Shown: positions 26,582-35,625 of the stretch, piece by piece
How the letters are laid out: every line of letters starts with the position of its first letter
How positions within the stretch are numbered: the stretch's first letter is position 1
Assembly (NCBI RefSeq): GCF_018847975.1
Contig: NZ_CP072597.1
Location: forward strand, 3,511,001-3,575,000
Length of the DNA: 64,000 nucleotides
Origin: Lysobacter sp. K5869
Lineage (GTDB): Bacteria > Pseudomonadota > Gammaproteobacteria > Xanthomonadales > Xanthomonadaceae
Direction of reading: 5' to 3'
Translations under genes and position numbers: made by a program
The notes under the pieces: generated by a model
Seen by the model: the letters and a program-made list of their open reading frames with translations, nothing else
Databases searched by the model: none
What the model was told of the DNA's origin: nothing

Positions 26582-27982
26582 ATGCTTCCGTTAGTCGCCC
26601 TCGTTGGCCGCCCCAACGTCGGAAAATCCACCCTGTTCAACGCGCTCACGCGCAGCCGCGACGCGCTCGTCCACGACGAGCCGGGCGTCACCCGCGACCG
26701 CCATTACGGCGTGTGCCGGCCCGAGGGCCAGCGCGCGTTCGCGGTGGTGGACACCGGCGGCATCGCCGGCGAGGAGCAGGGGCTGGCCGGCGCCACCGCG
26801 CGTCAGGCGCGCGCCGCGGCCGAGGAGGCCGATCTGGTCCTGTTCGTGGTCGACGGCCGCGAAGGCGCCTCGGCCCTGGACGACGAAATCCTGGCCTGGC
26901 TGCGCAAGACCGCGCGGCCGACCCTGCTGGTGGTCAACAAGACCGACGGCCTCGACGCGCGCGCGGCGATCAACGACTTCGCCCGCTACGGCATCCGCGA
27001 CGCCGTCGCCATTTCCTCCGCGCACCGCCAGGGTCTGGACGAACTGCTGGCCGAAGTGCTGACGCGCGTGCCCGAAGAGGGCGCGACGACCGAACTGGAC
27101 AACGACCCCAACCGCATCCGCGTGGCCTTCATCGGCCGCCCGAACGTGGGCAAGTCGACCCTGGTCAACCGCTTGCTCGGCGAGGAGCGGATGATCGCCT
27201 CCGACGTGCCGGGCACCACCCGCGACTCGGTCGCGGTCGACATGGAGCGCGACGGCCGCCTGTACCGGCTGGTCGACACCGCCGGCGTGCGGCGCAAGTC
27301 CAAGGTCGAGGAAGCGGTCGAGAAGTTCTCGATCATCAAGACCTTGCAGGCGATCGAGCAGTGCCAGGTCGCGGTGGTCATGCTCGACTGCACCGAGGGC
27401 GTGACCGACCAGGACGCCAGCGTGCTCGGCTACGCGCTCGACGCCGGCCGCGCGCTGGTGGTCGCGGTCAACAAGTGGGACGGGCAAACCGAATACCAGC
27501 GTCAGCAGACCGAGAACCTGCTCAAGCGCAAGCTCGCCTTCGTCGAGTGGGCCGAGCCGGTGCGCATCAGCGCCAAGCACGGTTCGGGCCTGAAGGAACT
27601 GTTCGCGGCGATCCACCGCGCGCACGCCTCGGCCACCACCGAGATCGGCACCAGCGAAGTCACCAAGGCGATGGAAATCGCTTATGAAACCAACCCGCCG
27701 CCGGTGGTGCGCGGGCACGTGGCCAAGCTGCGCTTCGCCCATCCGGCCGGGCTCAACCCGCCGACCTTCGTCGTCCACGGCACCCGCCTGCGCACGCTCA
27801 GCGACAGCTACAAGCGCTATCTGGAGAACTTCTTCCGCAAGCGCTTCAAGCTGGTCGGCACGCCGGTGCGGTTCGTGTTCAAGGAAGGCAGCAACCCGTA
27901 CGAAGGCAAGAAGAACGTGCTGACCGAGCGGCAGGTGGCGAAGAAGAAGCGCTTGCTGCGGCATGTGAAGGGCAAGAAGTAA
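26582..27982 (+). CDS. der: Ribosome biogenesis GTPase Der (EngA)
   Basis: This 466-residue protein carries two tandem GTPase domains. The first P-loop is GRPNVGKST at residues 8-16 and the second is the same motif near residue 182. The NKTD (about residue 119) and NKWD (about 297) specificity motifs follow in each domain. A C-terminal KH-like domain (about 355-440) ends in a Lys-rich tail. Der is needed for 50S assembly. I start at [12 protein letters not shown]; the open frame upstream passes through a repeat element and is not conserved in type. Confidence 0.97.
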   Translation: MLPLVALVGRPNVGKSTLFNALTRSRDALVHDEPGVTRDRHYGVCRPEGQRAFAVVDTGGIAGEEQGLAGATARQARAAAEEADLVLFVVDGREGASALDDEILAWLRKTARPTLLVVNKTDGLDARAAINDFARYGIRDAVAISSAHRQGLDELLAEVLTRVPEEGATTELDNDPNRIRVAFIGRPNVGKSTLVNRLLGEERMIASDVPGTTRDSVAVDMERDGRLYRLVDTAGVRRKSKVEEAVEKFSIIKTLQAIEQCQVAVVMLDCTEGVTDQDASVLGYALDAGRALVVAVNKWDGQTEYQRQQTENLLKRKLAFVEWAEPVRISAKHGSGLKELFAAIHRAHASATTEIGTSEVTKAMEIAYETNPPPVVRGHVAKLRFAHPAGLNPPTFVVHGTRLRTLSDSYKRYLENFFRKRFKLVGTPVRFVFKEGSNPYEGKKNVLTERQVAKKKRLLRHVKGKK

Positions 27983-28413
27983 GCGCGGGCTCGCTGGCTG
28001 GGTGTTCGGCTTGCGAAGGGAACGCGGAGCAAAGTCAAAATGGGTTCCGGCTTTCGCCGGAATGACGGATTGGGGAGTGCCATCGCAGCCCCCGACACCG
28101 TCATTCCGGCGAAAGCCGGAACCCATTTTGCTTCGGCTCTTCGCGCGAGCGCGGATGCTGCGCAAACGACGGGTTCCGAGACTACGACCGAGTCCTAGCC
28201 CCGTCATTCCGGCGAAAGCCGGAACCCATTTTGCTTCGGCTCTTCGCGCGAGCACCGATACTGCGCAAACGACGGGTTTCGAGACTGCGCATGCCCTCAA
28301 TCCCGTCATTCCGGCGAAAGCCGGAATCCATTTTGCCTCGGCTCTTCTCACCCGCACCGCCGCAAGCGCGCCGAAGCGCGCACAATGGCCGCTCTCAAGC
28401 CTTCGATGCGCGC
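27983..28413. repeat. Gap between der and mobA filled by a tandem array of palindromic repeats
   Basis: There is no gene here. One inverted copy (28035-28068) and three direct copies (starting about 28097, 28200 and 28303) of the GTCATTCCGGCGAAAGCCGG element are present. The direct copies belong to a unit of about 103 bp that also includes CTTCGGCTCTTCGCGCGAGC and CTGCGCAAACGACGGGTT, so this is a true tandem array of roughly three units. Open frames through it are repeat-derived. Confidence 0.85.
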
Positions 28414-29004
28414 ATGCTCCTCGCTCCCTCCGACGTGACTCTAGGCCTGCTCGCCGGCGGCCGCGCCACGCGGCTGGGCGGGATCGACAAAGCCTGGCTG
28501 CTGCGCGACGGCGAACCGCAAGCGCTGCGGCTCGCGCGCGCGTTCGCGCCGGTCGTCGTCGCGACGGCGGTCAGCGCCAACCGCGATCTGCCGCGTTACG
28601 CGCGCTACGGCCTGCGCGCCGTCGCCGACCGCGTGCCCGACCTCGGCCCGCTCGGCGGTGTGGACGCGCTGGCCGCCGCCGCCGATACGCCGTGGCTGCT
28701 CACGCTTCCCGTCGACGCGCTCAACGCCGAGGTTGCGCTGCTGTCCGCCCTGGCCGCCGCGCAGAACGGGCAGGGCGCCTATGCCGTCGACGACGACGGC
28801 GTGCAGCCGCTGTTCGCGCTGTGGCCCGTGGCCGCGCTGCGCGCCGCGCTCGCGCCGGCCTTGGCGCAGCGGCGCCTCGCGGTGCGCGAGTTGCAGGCCG
28901 GGCTAGGCATGGCGGCGCTGCGCCTGTCCGGACTACGCTTGGGCAACCTCAATACGCCCGCGGACCTCGCCGCGGCCGGCATCGCCGCCGGTGCGCCCGA
29001 GTGA
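28414..29004 (+). CDS. mobA: Molybdenum cofactor guanylyltransferase
   Basis: This 196-residue nucleotidyltransferase attaches GMP to molybdopterin to form the guanine dinucleotide cofactor. The GTP-binding N-terminus LGLLAGGRATRLGGIDKAWL (residues 10-29) is characteristic, and DLGPLGGVDALAAAADTPWL near residue 75 fits the MobA fold. I chose MLLAPSDVT (28414) because upstream sequence is a repeat array. moeA follows 49 bases later and moeB further on, forming a molybdenum cofactor cluster. No strong Shine-Dalgarno sequence is apparent. Confidence 0.9.
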   Translation: MLLAPSDVTLGLLAGGRATRLGGIDKAWLLRDGEPQALRLARAFAPVVVATAVSANRDLPRYARYGLRAVADRVPDLGPLGGVDALAAAADTPWLLTLPVDALNAEVALLSALAAAQNGQGAYAVDDDGVQPLFALWPVAALRAALAPALAQRRLAVRELQAGLGMAALRLSGLRLGNLNTPADLAAAGIAAGAPE

Positions 29005-29053
29005 CCGCTCCGCGCCGGCGCGATCCGGCCTGCCTTCCGAGTTCGAGCCTTCC

Positions 29054-30274
29054 ATGACCGATTTCCCCACCGGCCTGCTGTTCGACGAGGCCATGCGCCT
29101 GACCGCCGAAGTCGCCGCCGCCCATCGCCTCGAAACCGAACACCCCGCGCTGCCGCGCTGCCACGGCCGCGTGCTCGCCGGCGACGTGGTCGCGCCGCTG
29201 TCGTTGCCGCCGTTCGACAACAGCGCGATGGACGGCTTCGCCTTCCGCCACGCCGATCTGCACGGCGCGCAGACGGAACTGCGCCTGATCGGCGAGCAGT
29301 TCGCCGGCCTCGCCCTCGACCTGCGCCTGGGCGCGGGCGAATGCGCGCGCATCACCACCGGCGCGTCGCTGCCGGCCGGCGCCGACACCATCGCGATCAA
29401 GGAGAACGTGCGGATCGAAGGCGAGCGCGTGTTCGTCCCCGAAACCCAGCGCGGCCACCACGTGCGCTACGCCGGCGAGGACGTGGGCGAGGGCGAGACG
29501 GTGCTGCGCGCCGGGCAGACGCTGACCCCGCCGCGGGTGTCGCTGGCCGCGTCCTTGGGCCTGTCCTCGCTGCCGGTGCGGCGCCAGCCGACGGTGGCGG
29601 TGTTCACCAGCGGCGACGAACTGGTCGAGCCGGGCATGCCGCTGCGGCCGGGGCAGATCTACGACAGCAACCGCGACCTGCTGATGGGCCTGCTGCGCGC
29701 CGACGGCCTGGAGCCGACCGCGTGGCCGCGCCTGCCCGACGACGCCAAGCAAGTCGAGATCGCCTTGCGCGACGCCGCCTGCGCGTTCGATCTGGTGTTC
29801 ACCTGCGGCGCGGTGTCGGCCGGCGAGAAGGACCATATTCCGGCGGTGCTGGGCCAGTTCGGGCAGATCCACTTTTGGAAGGTGAAGATGCGGCCCGGCA
29901 TGCCGCTGCTGCTGGCGAGCATGGATCAGGCGCGCTTCCTCGGCCTGCCGGGCAATCCGGTGTCGGTGCTGGCGACGTATCTGAGCTTCGGACGCGCGGT
30001 GATCGACGGCTTGCAAGGCCGCGCCGAGCCGCGGCCGAAGCTGCGCGCGCGCTTGGTCGGCGGGATCGAGAAGACCCACCCGCGCCGCGAGTTCGTGCGC
30101 GCGCGCCTGCGCAGCGACGACGACGGCGTGCTGTGGACGGACCCGAACCCGGCCACCGGCTCGCACCGGCTGCGCGCGGCGGCCGATTCGGACGCGCTGA
30201 TGGTGGTGCCGGAAGGGCCGCAGCAGTTGCGCGAGGGGGCGGTGGTGGAGGTGTGGCCGTACGCGCTCGGGTGA
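29054..30274 (+). CDS. moeA: Molybdopterin molybdenumtransferase
   Basis: This 406-residue protein inserts molybdate into adenylated molybdopterin. FDNSAMDGFAFR lies near residue 58 and RITTGASLPAGADTIAIKE near residue 99. FTSGDELVEPGMPLRPGQIYDSN and the GAVSAGEKDHIPAVL and LPGNPVSVLATY blocks form the MoeA catalytic domain III. Length is normal. I start at MTDFPTGLLF, inside a longer open frame that overlaps mobA. The gene is flanked downstream by a purine-rich repeat element. Confidence 0.96.
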   Translation: MTDFPTGLLFDEAMRLTAEVAAAHRLETEHPALPRCHGRVLAGDVVAPLSLPPFDNSAMDGFAFRHADLHGAQTELRLIGEQFAGLALDLRLGAGECARITTGASLPAGADTIAIKENVRIEGERVFVPETQRGHHVRYAGEDVGEGETVLRAGQTLTPPRVSLAASLGLSSLPVRRQPTVAVFTSGDELVEPGMPLRPGQIYDSNRDLLMGLLRADGLEPTAWPRLPDDAKQVEIALRDAACAFDLVFTCGAVSAGEKDHIPAVLGQFGQIHFWKVKMRPGMPLLLASMDQARFLGLPGNPVSVLATYLSFGRAVIDGLQGRAEPRPKLRARLVGGIEKTHPRREFVRARLRSDDDGVLWTDPNPATGSHRLRAAADSDALMVVPEGPQQLREGAVVEVWPYALG

Positions 30275-30295
30275 GGGAGTGCTTCGACTTCGTCG

Positions 30296-30556
30296 TAGGG
30301 AATGAGGGGAATCAAGGGAAAGAGGGGAAGGGTGGGCGCGCCGGTAAGGCGCTGTCTCGTGTTCGAGTTTCCTCATTCCGACGGCGGAACAGGACGAAGA
30401 AATGGGTGGCCGTCCCCGCGTTCCCGCCATTTCCCGTTCCCCTCGTTCCCTTGATTCTCCTGCTTCCGGCCCACCGCGCGTTATAGGGCGAAGAAGTGGG
30501 CGCGGCCGCCCCGCGCTCCCGCCATTCCCCATTCCCCTCTTTCCCTTTATCCCCTT
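30296..30556. repeat. GGGAATG-type inverted-repeat element between moeA and moeB
   Basis: The left arm is purine-rich (TAGGGAATGAGGGGAATCAA, then GGGAAAGAGGGGAAGG). Two pyrimidine-rich complements follow, at about 30421-30462 (CCCGTTCCCCTCGTTCCC) and 30520-30556 (CGCCATTCCCCATTCCCC). This looks like one element with a duplicated right end. There is no gene in the 30275-30640 gap. Confidence 0.7.
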
Positions 30557-30628
30557 GCCTCAAAGCCACCCGCCAACCCACGCAACACTCCATCCCCGCA
30601 TCCAACTGCCCCCGCGCCCGCGAAAGCG

Positions 30629-30641
30629 GATAATCGCCGCA
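30629..30641 (+). promoter_or_regulatory. -10-like hexamer placed for leaderless transcription of moeB
   Basis: GATAAT at 30629-30634 is separated from the moeB ATG (30641) by six bases, CGCCGC. A transcript starting 7 bases after the hexamer would begin on the A of the start codon. No Shine-Dalgarno sequence is present. No clear -35 box can be seen. Confidence 0.4.
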
Positions 30642-31777
30642 TGAGCATCGAACAGATTCCCCCCGCGCAGGCGCGCGCCCGCCAGCAGGCCGGCGCGATC
30701 CTGATCGACGTGCGCGAGGCGCACGAACGCGCGACCGGGCAGGCCGAACATTCGCTGGGCGTGGCCAAGGACGCGCTCGAGGCCGATCCCGCGGCCGCCG
30801 TCGCCGACCGCGAGGCGGCGATCGTGCTGATCTGCCAAAGCGGCGCGCGCTCGCTGCGCGCCGCGCAGGCCTTGCTCGACGCCGGCTACGCGCGGGTGGC
30901 CTCGGTCGACGGCGGCACCGCGCGCTGGATCGCCGAAGGCCTGCCGTTGGCGGAGCTGCACCAATCCGCCGACGAGATCGATTTCTACGACCGCTACTCG
31001 CGCCATCTGCGCCTGCCCGAAGTCGGCGAAGCCGGCCAGCGCAAGCTGCAGGCCGCGCGCGTGGCGATGGTCGGCGCCGGCGGTCTGGGTTCGCCGGCGG
31101 CGTTCTATCTCGCCGCGGCCGGCGTGGGCACGCTGGTGTTGGCCGACGACGACGTGGTCGACCGCAGCAACTTGCAGCGGCAGATCCTGCACACCGAGGA
31201 CCGCATCGGCACGCCCAAGGTCGAGTCGGCCAAGATCGCGCTGCAGGCGCTCAATCCGCGCTTGCGGGTGGAGACTTTCGCCGAGCGCATCGCCTCCGAC
31301 AACGTCGAGCGCTTGATCGGCGCGGCCGATGTGGTGTTCGACGGCGCCGACAACTTCCCGGTGCGCTATCTGCTCAACGACGCGTGCGTGAAGCTGGCCA
31401 AGCCGCTGGTGTACGGCGCGATCCACCGCTTCGAAGGGCAGGTGAGCCTGTTCGATGCCGGCCGCCATCGCGGCGCATGCCCGTGCTACCGCTGCCTGTT
31501 CCCGGAACCGCCGCCGCCGGAAGCCGCGCCCAACTGCGCCGAGGCCGGCGTGCTCGGCGTGCTGCCGGGCGTGATCGGTTTGGTCCAGGCGACCGAAGTG
31601 GTCAAGCTGATCCTCGGCATCGGCGAATCGCTGGCCGGGCGGCTGCTGCATTTCGACGCGCTGGGCATGCGCTTTCGCGAAACCCGCCTGCGGCCGGACC
31701 CGGAGTGCCCGGTGTGCGCGGCGGGGCGCGCGTTTCCCGGTTATATCGACTATCAAGCCTTCTGCGCCGCGCCGTAA
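30641..31777 (+). CDS. moeB: Molybdopterin-synthase adenylyltransferase MoeB with N-terminal rhodanese domain
   Basis: This 378-residue fusion has a rhodanese domain first (residues about 1-105, with the persulfide Cys in CQSGARS near residue 66). The E1-like ThiF/MoeB domain follows (GAGGLGSPAAFYLAAAGVG near residue 146). Zinc ligands are CPCYRC near residue 284 and CPVCAAG near the C-terminus. MoeB adenylates the C-terminus of MoaD for sulfur transfer; the fused rhodanese could supply the sulfur. It lies downstream of mobA and moeA. Confidence 0.93.
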   Translation: MSIEQIPPAQARARQQAGAILIDVREAHERATGQAEHSLGVAKDALEADPAAAVADREAAIVLICQSGARSLRAAQALLDAGYARVASVDGGTARWIAEGLPLAELHQSADEIDFYDRYSRHLRLPEVGEAGQRKLQAARVAMVGAGGLGSPAAFYLAAAGVGTLVLADDDVVDRSNLQRQILHTEDRIGTPKVESAKIALQALNPRLRVETFAERIASDNVERLIGAADVVFDGADNFPVRYLLNDACVKLAKPLVYGAIHRFEGQVSLFDAGRHRGACPCYRCLFPEPPPPEAAPNCAEAGVLGVLPGVIGLVQATEVVKLILGIGESLAGRLLHFDALGMRFRETRLRPDPECPVCAAGRAFPGYIDYQAFCAAP

Positions 31778-31808
31778 GCGCGGCGCGAGCAACGAGGAGA
31801 CGCACCGC

Positions 31809-32378
31809 ATGCCCGCACACCGCGGTTTCGACCTTTTGCGCCCGGTGCTGATCGTAGCGGCGTGTTTGATCGCCGCGCCCGCGCTGGCATCGCCGCCGCC
31901 GGCGCCCGCGCCAGGGATCGGCCGCATCGCCGATCTCAGCGCGCAACGTCTCCTGCTGGCCGATCGGGTCGCGGCGAGCAAGCGCGCTTCGGGCAAGCCG
32001 GTCGAGGACGTCCAGCGCGAAAGCGAGCAGTTGGCGAAGGTGCGCGAGCAAGCCGCGTCGCGCGCGCTGCCGCCCGAACGCGCGGCGACGTTCTTCCAGG
32101 CGCAGATGGAAGCCAACAAGCTGGTGCAGTACCGCTTGCTGGCCGAGCCGGCGCGCGCGGGCCAACCGGTCGACCTAGGTCCGGTCCGGGACAAGTTGGA
32201 CGCGATCAACAAAGAACTCTTGGACGCCTTGCCCGCCGCGCTGACCGAAGCGAGCGGCGAACGCTGCGAGCAGCGCGCGTTCGACGCGCAAAAGCGCGCG
32301 GCCAAGCGCTACCGATTGGACGAACTGCACCGCACCGCGCTGGCGCGCGCCTTCGGCGATCTGTGCCGCGTTCCCTGA
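31809..32378 (+). CDS. aroQ: Periplasmic (secreted) chorismate mutase, AroQ gamma class
   Basis: This 189-residue protein has an N-terminal signal peptide (about residues 1-27, ending ALA|SPP). The all-helical domain matches monofunctional secreted chorismate mutases: RLLLADRVAASKRASGKPVED near residue 45, QRESEQLAKVREQA near residue 67 and FFQAQMEANKLVQYRLL near residue 95. The enzyme converts chorismate to prephenate outside the cytoplasm; its physiological role in Xanthomonas relatives is thought to touch virulence or aromatic scavenging. A perfect 20-bp-arm hairpin follows the gene. Confidence 0.85.
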   Translation: MPAHRGFDLLRPVLIVAACLIAAPALASPPPAPAPGIGRIADLSAQRLLLADRVAASKRASGKPVEDVQRESEQLAKVREQAASRALPPERAATFFQAQMEANKLVQYRLLAEPARAGQPVDLGPVRDKLDAINKELLDALPAALTEASGERCEQRAFDAQKRAAKRYRLDELHRTALARAFGDLCRVP

Positions 32379-32399
32379 GCGGAAACCGGCGCATAGCGA

Positions 32400-32449
32400 A
32401 GAGGAGTTAGGAGATAGCGAAGCCGCTTGCGCTATCTCCTAACTCCTCT
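32400..32449. terminator. Long perfect hairpin between convergent aroQ and Rid genes
   Basis: AGAGGAGTTAGGAGATAGCG (32400-32419) and its exact reverse complement (32430-32449) enclose a 10-base loop. The 20-bp perfect stem lies between two converging genes, so it can serve both as a bidirectional transcript end. It lacks a T-tract. Confidence 0.65.
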
Positions 32450-32466
32450 CCGCTACCTCCTGCCTC

Positions 32467-32847
32467 TCAGTCCGCCGCGATCGCCTCGATCTCGACCATC
32501 CAGCCTTCCTCGTACAAGTCGGCGATGATGACCGTCAGCGCCGGCGTGTACTCGCCCAGCACCTCGCGGCGGATCTCGTAATTGCGCTCGCGCAGCCGCC
32601 GTTCGCTGAGATACGTGGTGACCTTGACCAGATTGGACAGGTCCATCCCGGCCTGCTTGAGCTGATGCTCGACGTTGGCCCACGCGCGCCGGCACTGGCC
32701 CTCGAAGTCCTTGGGCAGGATGCATTTCTCGCACTGCGGCAACTGCCCGCTGATGAACAACAAACGCTTGAAGCCGCTGATCTCGTGCGCTTGCGCGTAC
32801 GACACTTCATTGGGTTGGATCGCCCGGCGTTGCATCTGCATTTGCAT
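32467..32847 (-). CDS. Rid (YjgF/UK114) family protein
   Basis: This 126-residue protein starts MQMQMQRRAIQPNEV, from a small run of in-frame ATG codons at 32847, 32841 and 32835. The fold signature includes FKRLLFISGQLP (about residues 27-38), NVEHQLKQAGMDLSNLVKVTTYLSE (about 61-85) and a C-terminal VEIEAIAAD. RidA members hydrolyse reactive enamines and imines from PLP enzymes, but this protein has an unusual CEKC pair near residue 43 and may belong to another Rid subgroup. It is convergent with aroQ. Confidence 0.88.
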   Translation of the reverse strand: MQMQMQRRAIQPNEVSYAQAHEISGFKRLLFISGQLPQCEKCILPKDFEGQCRRAWANVEHQLKQAGMDLSNLVKVTTYLSERRLRERNYEIRREVLGEYTPALTVIIADLYEEGWMVEIEAIAAD

Positions 32848-32927
32848 CTTGCGTCCTCCAAGTGAGGCGCGAGCGGCCGCGGGCGATCGGCGGGCGCGTG
32901 CGTCGCCCGTGCCCGTAGAGTCCCGCG

Positions 32928-33725
32928 CTAGTCGATGAACTCTCTCAAGGCTTGTCCGTATTCGGGGTAGGCGCCGATGTTGTGGTGATCGGCGCCCTTG
33001 AGCTGGACCACCTCCACGCCTTGCGGGCGGGTTTGCAGCGAATGCACCAGCCGGCTGGTGTTGGCCGGCGGGATCACGTCGTCGTCGCTGGCGCGCACGA
33101 CCAGGATCGGGCCGAAGTAGCCGCGCAGATTGCCGATGGAGTCGTAGCGGTCGCGCACCAGCCAGCGCGTGGGCAGCCAGCGGTAATGCGCTTGCGCGGT
33201 GTCGCTGAGGCTGTCGAACGGGGTCACCAGCGCCAGCCGTTCGACCGGGCGCTTGCCGGCGACGTAGCTGGCCACGCCGCTGCCGAGGCTGCGGCCGATC
33301 ACCGAGACCGGTTGGTGCGGATGCTCGCGCGCGACCTGGTCGAACACCGCCAGCGCGTCGGCGAACAGTTCCGGCTCGGCCGGCGCGCCGTCGCTGGCGC
33401 CGAAGCCGCGGTAGGAGAGCAGGTAGATGGTGCGGTCGGGGAACCACTGCGCCAGGGTTTCGCGCATGTTCTCGATGCGCTCGGCGTTGCCGCCGAAATA
33501 GATCAGCGCCTTGCCGCGACCGGCGTTGAGGCGCCAGCCGCGCAGCACCGCGTCGCCGCGTTCGACCGTGTAGTCGGTCATGTCGGCGCCCAGGCGGGTG
33601 TTCTGCGGGAAGTACATCAGTTCGCGCTGCTTGAAGTACATCCAGCCGCAGATGCTGAGGTAGCCGGCGGCGGCGACGCCGGCGACCGCGGCCAGGGACT
33701 GGAACAAGCGTGGATTGCGTGCCAT
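32928..33725 (-). CDS. Membrane-anchored alpha/beta hydrolase
   Basis: This 265-residue protein starts at MARNPRLFQSLAAVAGVAAAGYL, an uncleaved N-terminal anchor (about residues 8-26). The catalytic triad of the family is visible: Ser in GRSLGSG (about residue 145), Asp in VRASDDDVIPP (about 212) and His in KGADHHNIG (about 245). It resembles the YfhR/BEM46 group of serine hydrolases with unknown natural substrates. The longer open frame upstream is not conserved in type. It sits alone, divergent from the DUF2272 gene. Confidence 0.88.
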   Translation of the reverse strand: MARNPRLFQSLAAVAGVAAAGYLSICGWMYFKQRELMYFPQNTRLGADMTDYTVERGDAVLRGWRLNAGRGKALIYFGGNAERIENMRETLAQWFPDRTIYLLSYRGFGASDGAPAEPELFADALAVFDQVAREHPHQPVSVIGRSLGSGVASYVAGKRPVERLALVTPFDSLSDTAQAHYRWLPTRWLVRDRYDSIGNLRGYFGPILVVRASDDDVIPPANTSRLVHSLQTRPQGVEVVQLKGADHHNIGAYPEYGQALREFID

Positions 33726-34005
33726 CGATTCGCGGGCCTTTCGTATGCGGAGCGGGAAAGCGCCGGCCGGACCGCAAGCGGCCGCGCGGCGCGTAGTGCG
33801 TGCTGCGACGATACCCCGCACACGCGCGCGCCGCCAGCGGCGCGCGGCGGCGGTGTCGGGTCGTCTCGCGCTCACGCGATTTGCACGCAAGACGGCTAGG
33901 CTGGCGCAGGCGGGTTCGTCGCGTTCGTGCCGTACCTTCCTGCATGACAAGCTTGGCGTTCCGCGCCCCCGCGCGAACGCTTCGATGGACCGGAGAACGC
34001 CCCCA

Positions 34006-35073
34006 ATGCCCCGCCGTATCGCTTCCGTTTTGCCCATCCTGGCCGTTGCCGCCGCGCTGGTCTGGCCATGGGCCGGCGCCCGCGCCGCCGACGTCTGCCC
34101 GAGCCTGCGCGACCAAGGCGGCGCGGCGCAGGCCGCGACCCGCATCGCCGCGGCCGCGTGCAACGAAAATCTGCTCTGGTACCGGCCTTTCATCGACTTG
34201 CAAGGCCGGCTCGCGAGCGCGTCGGTGAGCGAGTCGGAAACCTCGCGCCTGGCCGACGGCGCCACCGAAACCTGGCGCCGCACCGCCGGCTATTGGCGCG
34301 AGACCGGCCTGCTGCAGCGCATGAGCGGTTTCGCCGGCGCCAGCCAGTGCTTCGATCCTTACGGCAGCGCGTATTCGACCCAGGCCTGCCGCGCGTTCCT
34401 GGTCGACAACCCGTGGTCGGCCGCGTTCGTCTCTTACGTGATGATGAAGGCCGCGGTGCCCGGCTTCCGTCCTTCGGCCAGCCATTACGACTATGTGCGC
34501 GAGGCCTACCGCAATCCGGACCAAAGCCCGTTCCTGTATCTCGACCCCGCGAGCGCGGCGCCGGCGCCGGGCGATCTGCTGTGCGCGGTGCGTTCGAGCA
34601 CGCGCGTGTACGGCTACCAGGGCTTGATGGCCGCGCTCGACGGCGGCAACGGTTCGCTGGCGATGCATTGCGACGTGGTCGTCGCGGTCAATCCGGGCAA
34701 CGACGGCAAGGCGTATCTGATCGGCGGCAACGTCCAGCAGGGCGCGACGATGCGGATGATGGCGGTCAACCGCAACGGCCAGTTCTGGCCGCTGCCGCTG
34801 CGCAGCGAGACGCAGGTGGAGTGTTCGCCCGACACCGCCGCGGCCTGCGACATGAACAAGCTCGATTGGGCGGCGCTGCTCAAGCTCAAGCCCGACGCGA
34901 GTCTGGCGGCGCTGGCGCCGCCGCAGCCGTTGTTCGCGCCGCAACAGGCGCCGCCGTCGCAACCGTCGGGGTGCTGCATCAACTGCGTGGTGGGTTCGGG
35001 GATTCCGCGTTGTCCGAATCCGAACGCGCCGGCGTTGCAGCCGCAGGGGCAGCCGCAGCCGGTGCAGGATTGA
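34006..35073 (+). CDS. Exported DUF2272-type protein
   Basis: This 355-residue protein has a signal peptide (MPRRIASVLPILAVAAALVWPWAGARA, about 27 residues). The DUF2272-type core includes NPWSAAFVSYVMMKAAVPGFRPSASHYDYV near residue 142, a segment with a Ser/His/Cys environment like cell-wall or cysteine-peptidase folds. The C-terminus is Pro/Gln-rich with a compact Cys cluster, CCINCVVGSGIPRC. The domain is known from uncharacterised secreted proteins. The 280-base gap before it shows no further feature. An ATG at 33985 is an alternative start. Confidence 0.8.
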   Translation: MPRRIASVLPILAVAAALVWPWAGARAADVCPSLRDQGGAAQAATRIAAAACNENLLWYRPFIDLQGRLASASVSESETSRLADGATETWRRTAGYWRETGLLQRMSGFAGASQCFDPYGSAYSTQACRAFLVDNPWSAAFVSYVMMKAAVPGFRPSASHYDYVREAYRNPDQSPFLYLDPASAAPAPGDLLCAVRSSTRVYGYQGLMAALDGGNGSLAMHCDVVVAVNPGNDGKAYLIGGNVQQGATMRMMAVNRNGQFWPLPLRSETQVECSPDTAAACDMNKLDWAALLKLKPDASLAALAPPQPLFAPQQAPPSQPSGCCINCVVGSGIPRCPNPNAPALQPQGQPQPVQD

Positions 35074-35201
35074 GGTTGGGCGGTTTGGGTGGGGTAGTTC
35101 GCGGCGGGGCCGCAGGCGGCGGCGTCAATGGGCGTTGGCGGTTGCCGGCGTGCTCGCGATCGCGGCCGTTGCGCCGATCTCATTGCGGACGTTGTCTGCA
35201 C

Positions 35202-35252
35202 CGCGACCATCGCTGCGTCGCGACCATCGCTGCGTCGCGACCGTCGCTGCAC
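35202..35252. repeat. 17-bp tandem repeat, three copies
   Basis: The unit CGCGACCATCGCTGCGT is present twice exactly (35202-35218, 35219-35235) and once with changes (35236-35252). Confidence 0.85.
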
Positions 35253-35277
35253 CGCGATCAAAGCCGGCCGCCTGACC

Positions 35278-35497
35278 ACCGTCATTCCGGCGAACGCCGG
35301 AATCCATTTTGCTGTTGCTGTTCACGCGGTGCGTTGCGTGGATGGAAGCAAACGCTGCACCACGACCAAAGCCGGCCGCCTGGACGCCGTCATTCCGGCG
35401 AAAGCCGGAATCCATTTTGCTGTTGCTCTTCGCGCGGTGCGCTGCGGGGATAGGAGCAAGATCAAAATGGATTCCGGCTTTCGCCGGAATGACGGGA
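35278..35497. repeat. GTCATTCCGGC palindrome repeats, two direct and one inverted copy
   Basis: The two direct copies lie about 109 bases apart and share flanking sequence (GCTGTTGCT and CGCGCGGTGCG-like), so they form a short tandem array. The third copy is inverted and closes the array. Confidence 0.8.
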
Positions 35498-35593
35498 TTT
35501 GGGAGGCGGCGCGGAGCTGGTGCGGCGTTGGGCTAAGCCGGTGTTGCGCGGCGTTGCGGGCGGGCGCTTCGTGCTTGCGCGGTCGTTCGGCTG

Positions 35594-35625
35594 TCGCGGT
35601 CGCGGCTTGCGCCGCTCCTACAGGG
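35594..35625 (-). repeat. Single GTAG-type REP arm
   Basis: GGTCGCGGCTTGCGCCGCTC then CTACAG is the reverse complement of the GTAG element. No partner arm lies within 150 bases, so this is a solo copy. Confidence 0.7.
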
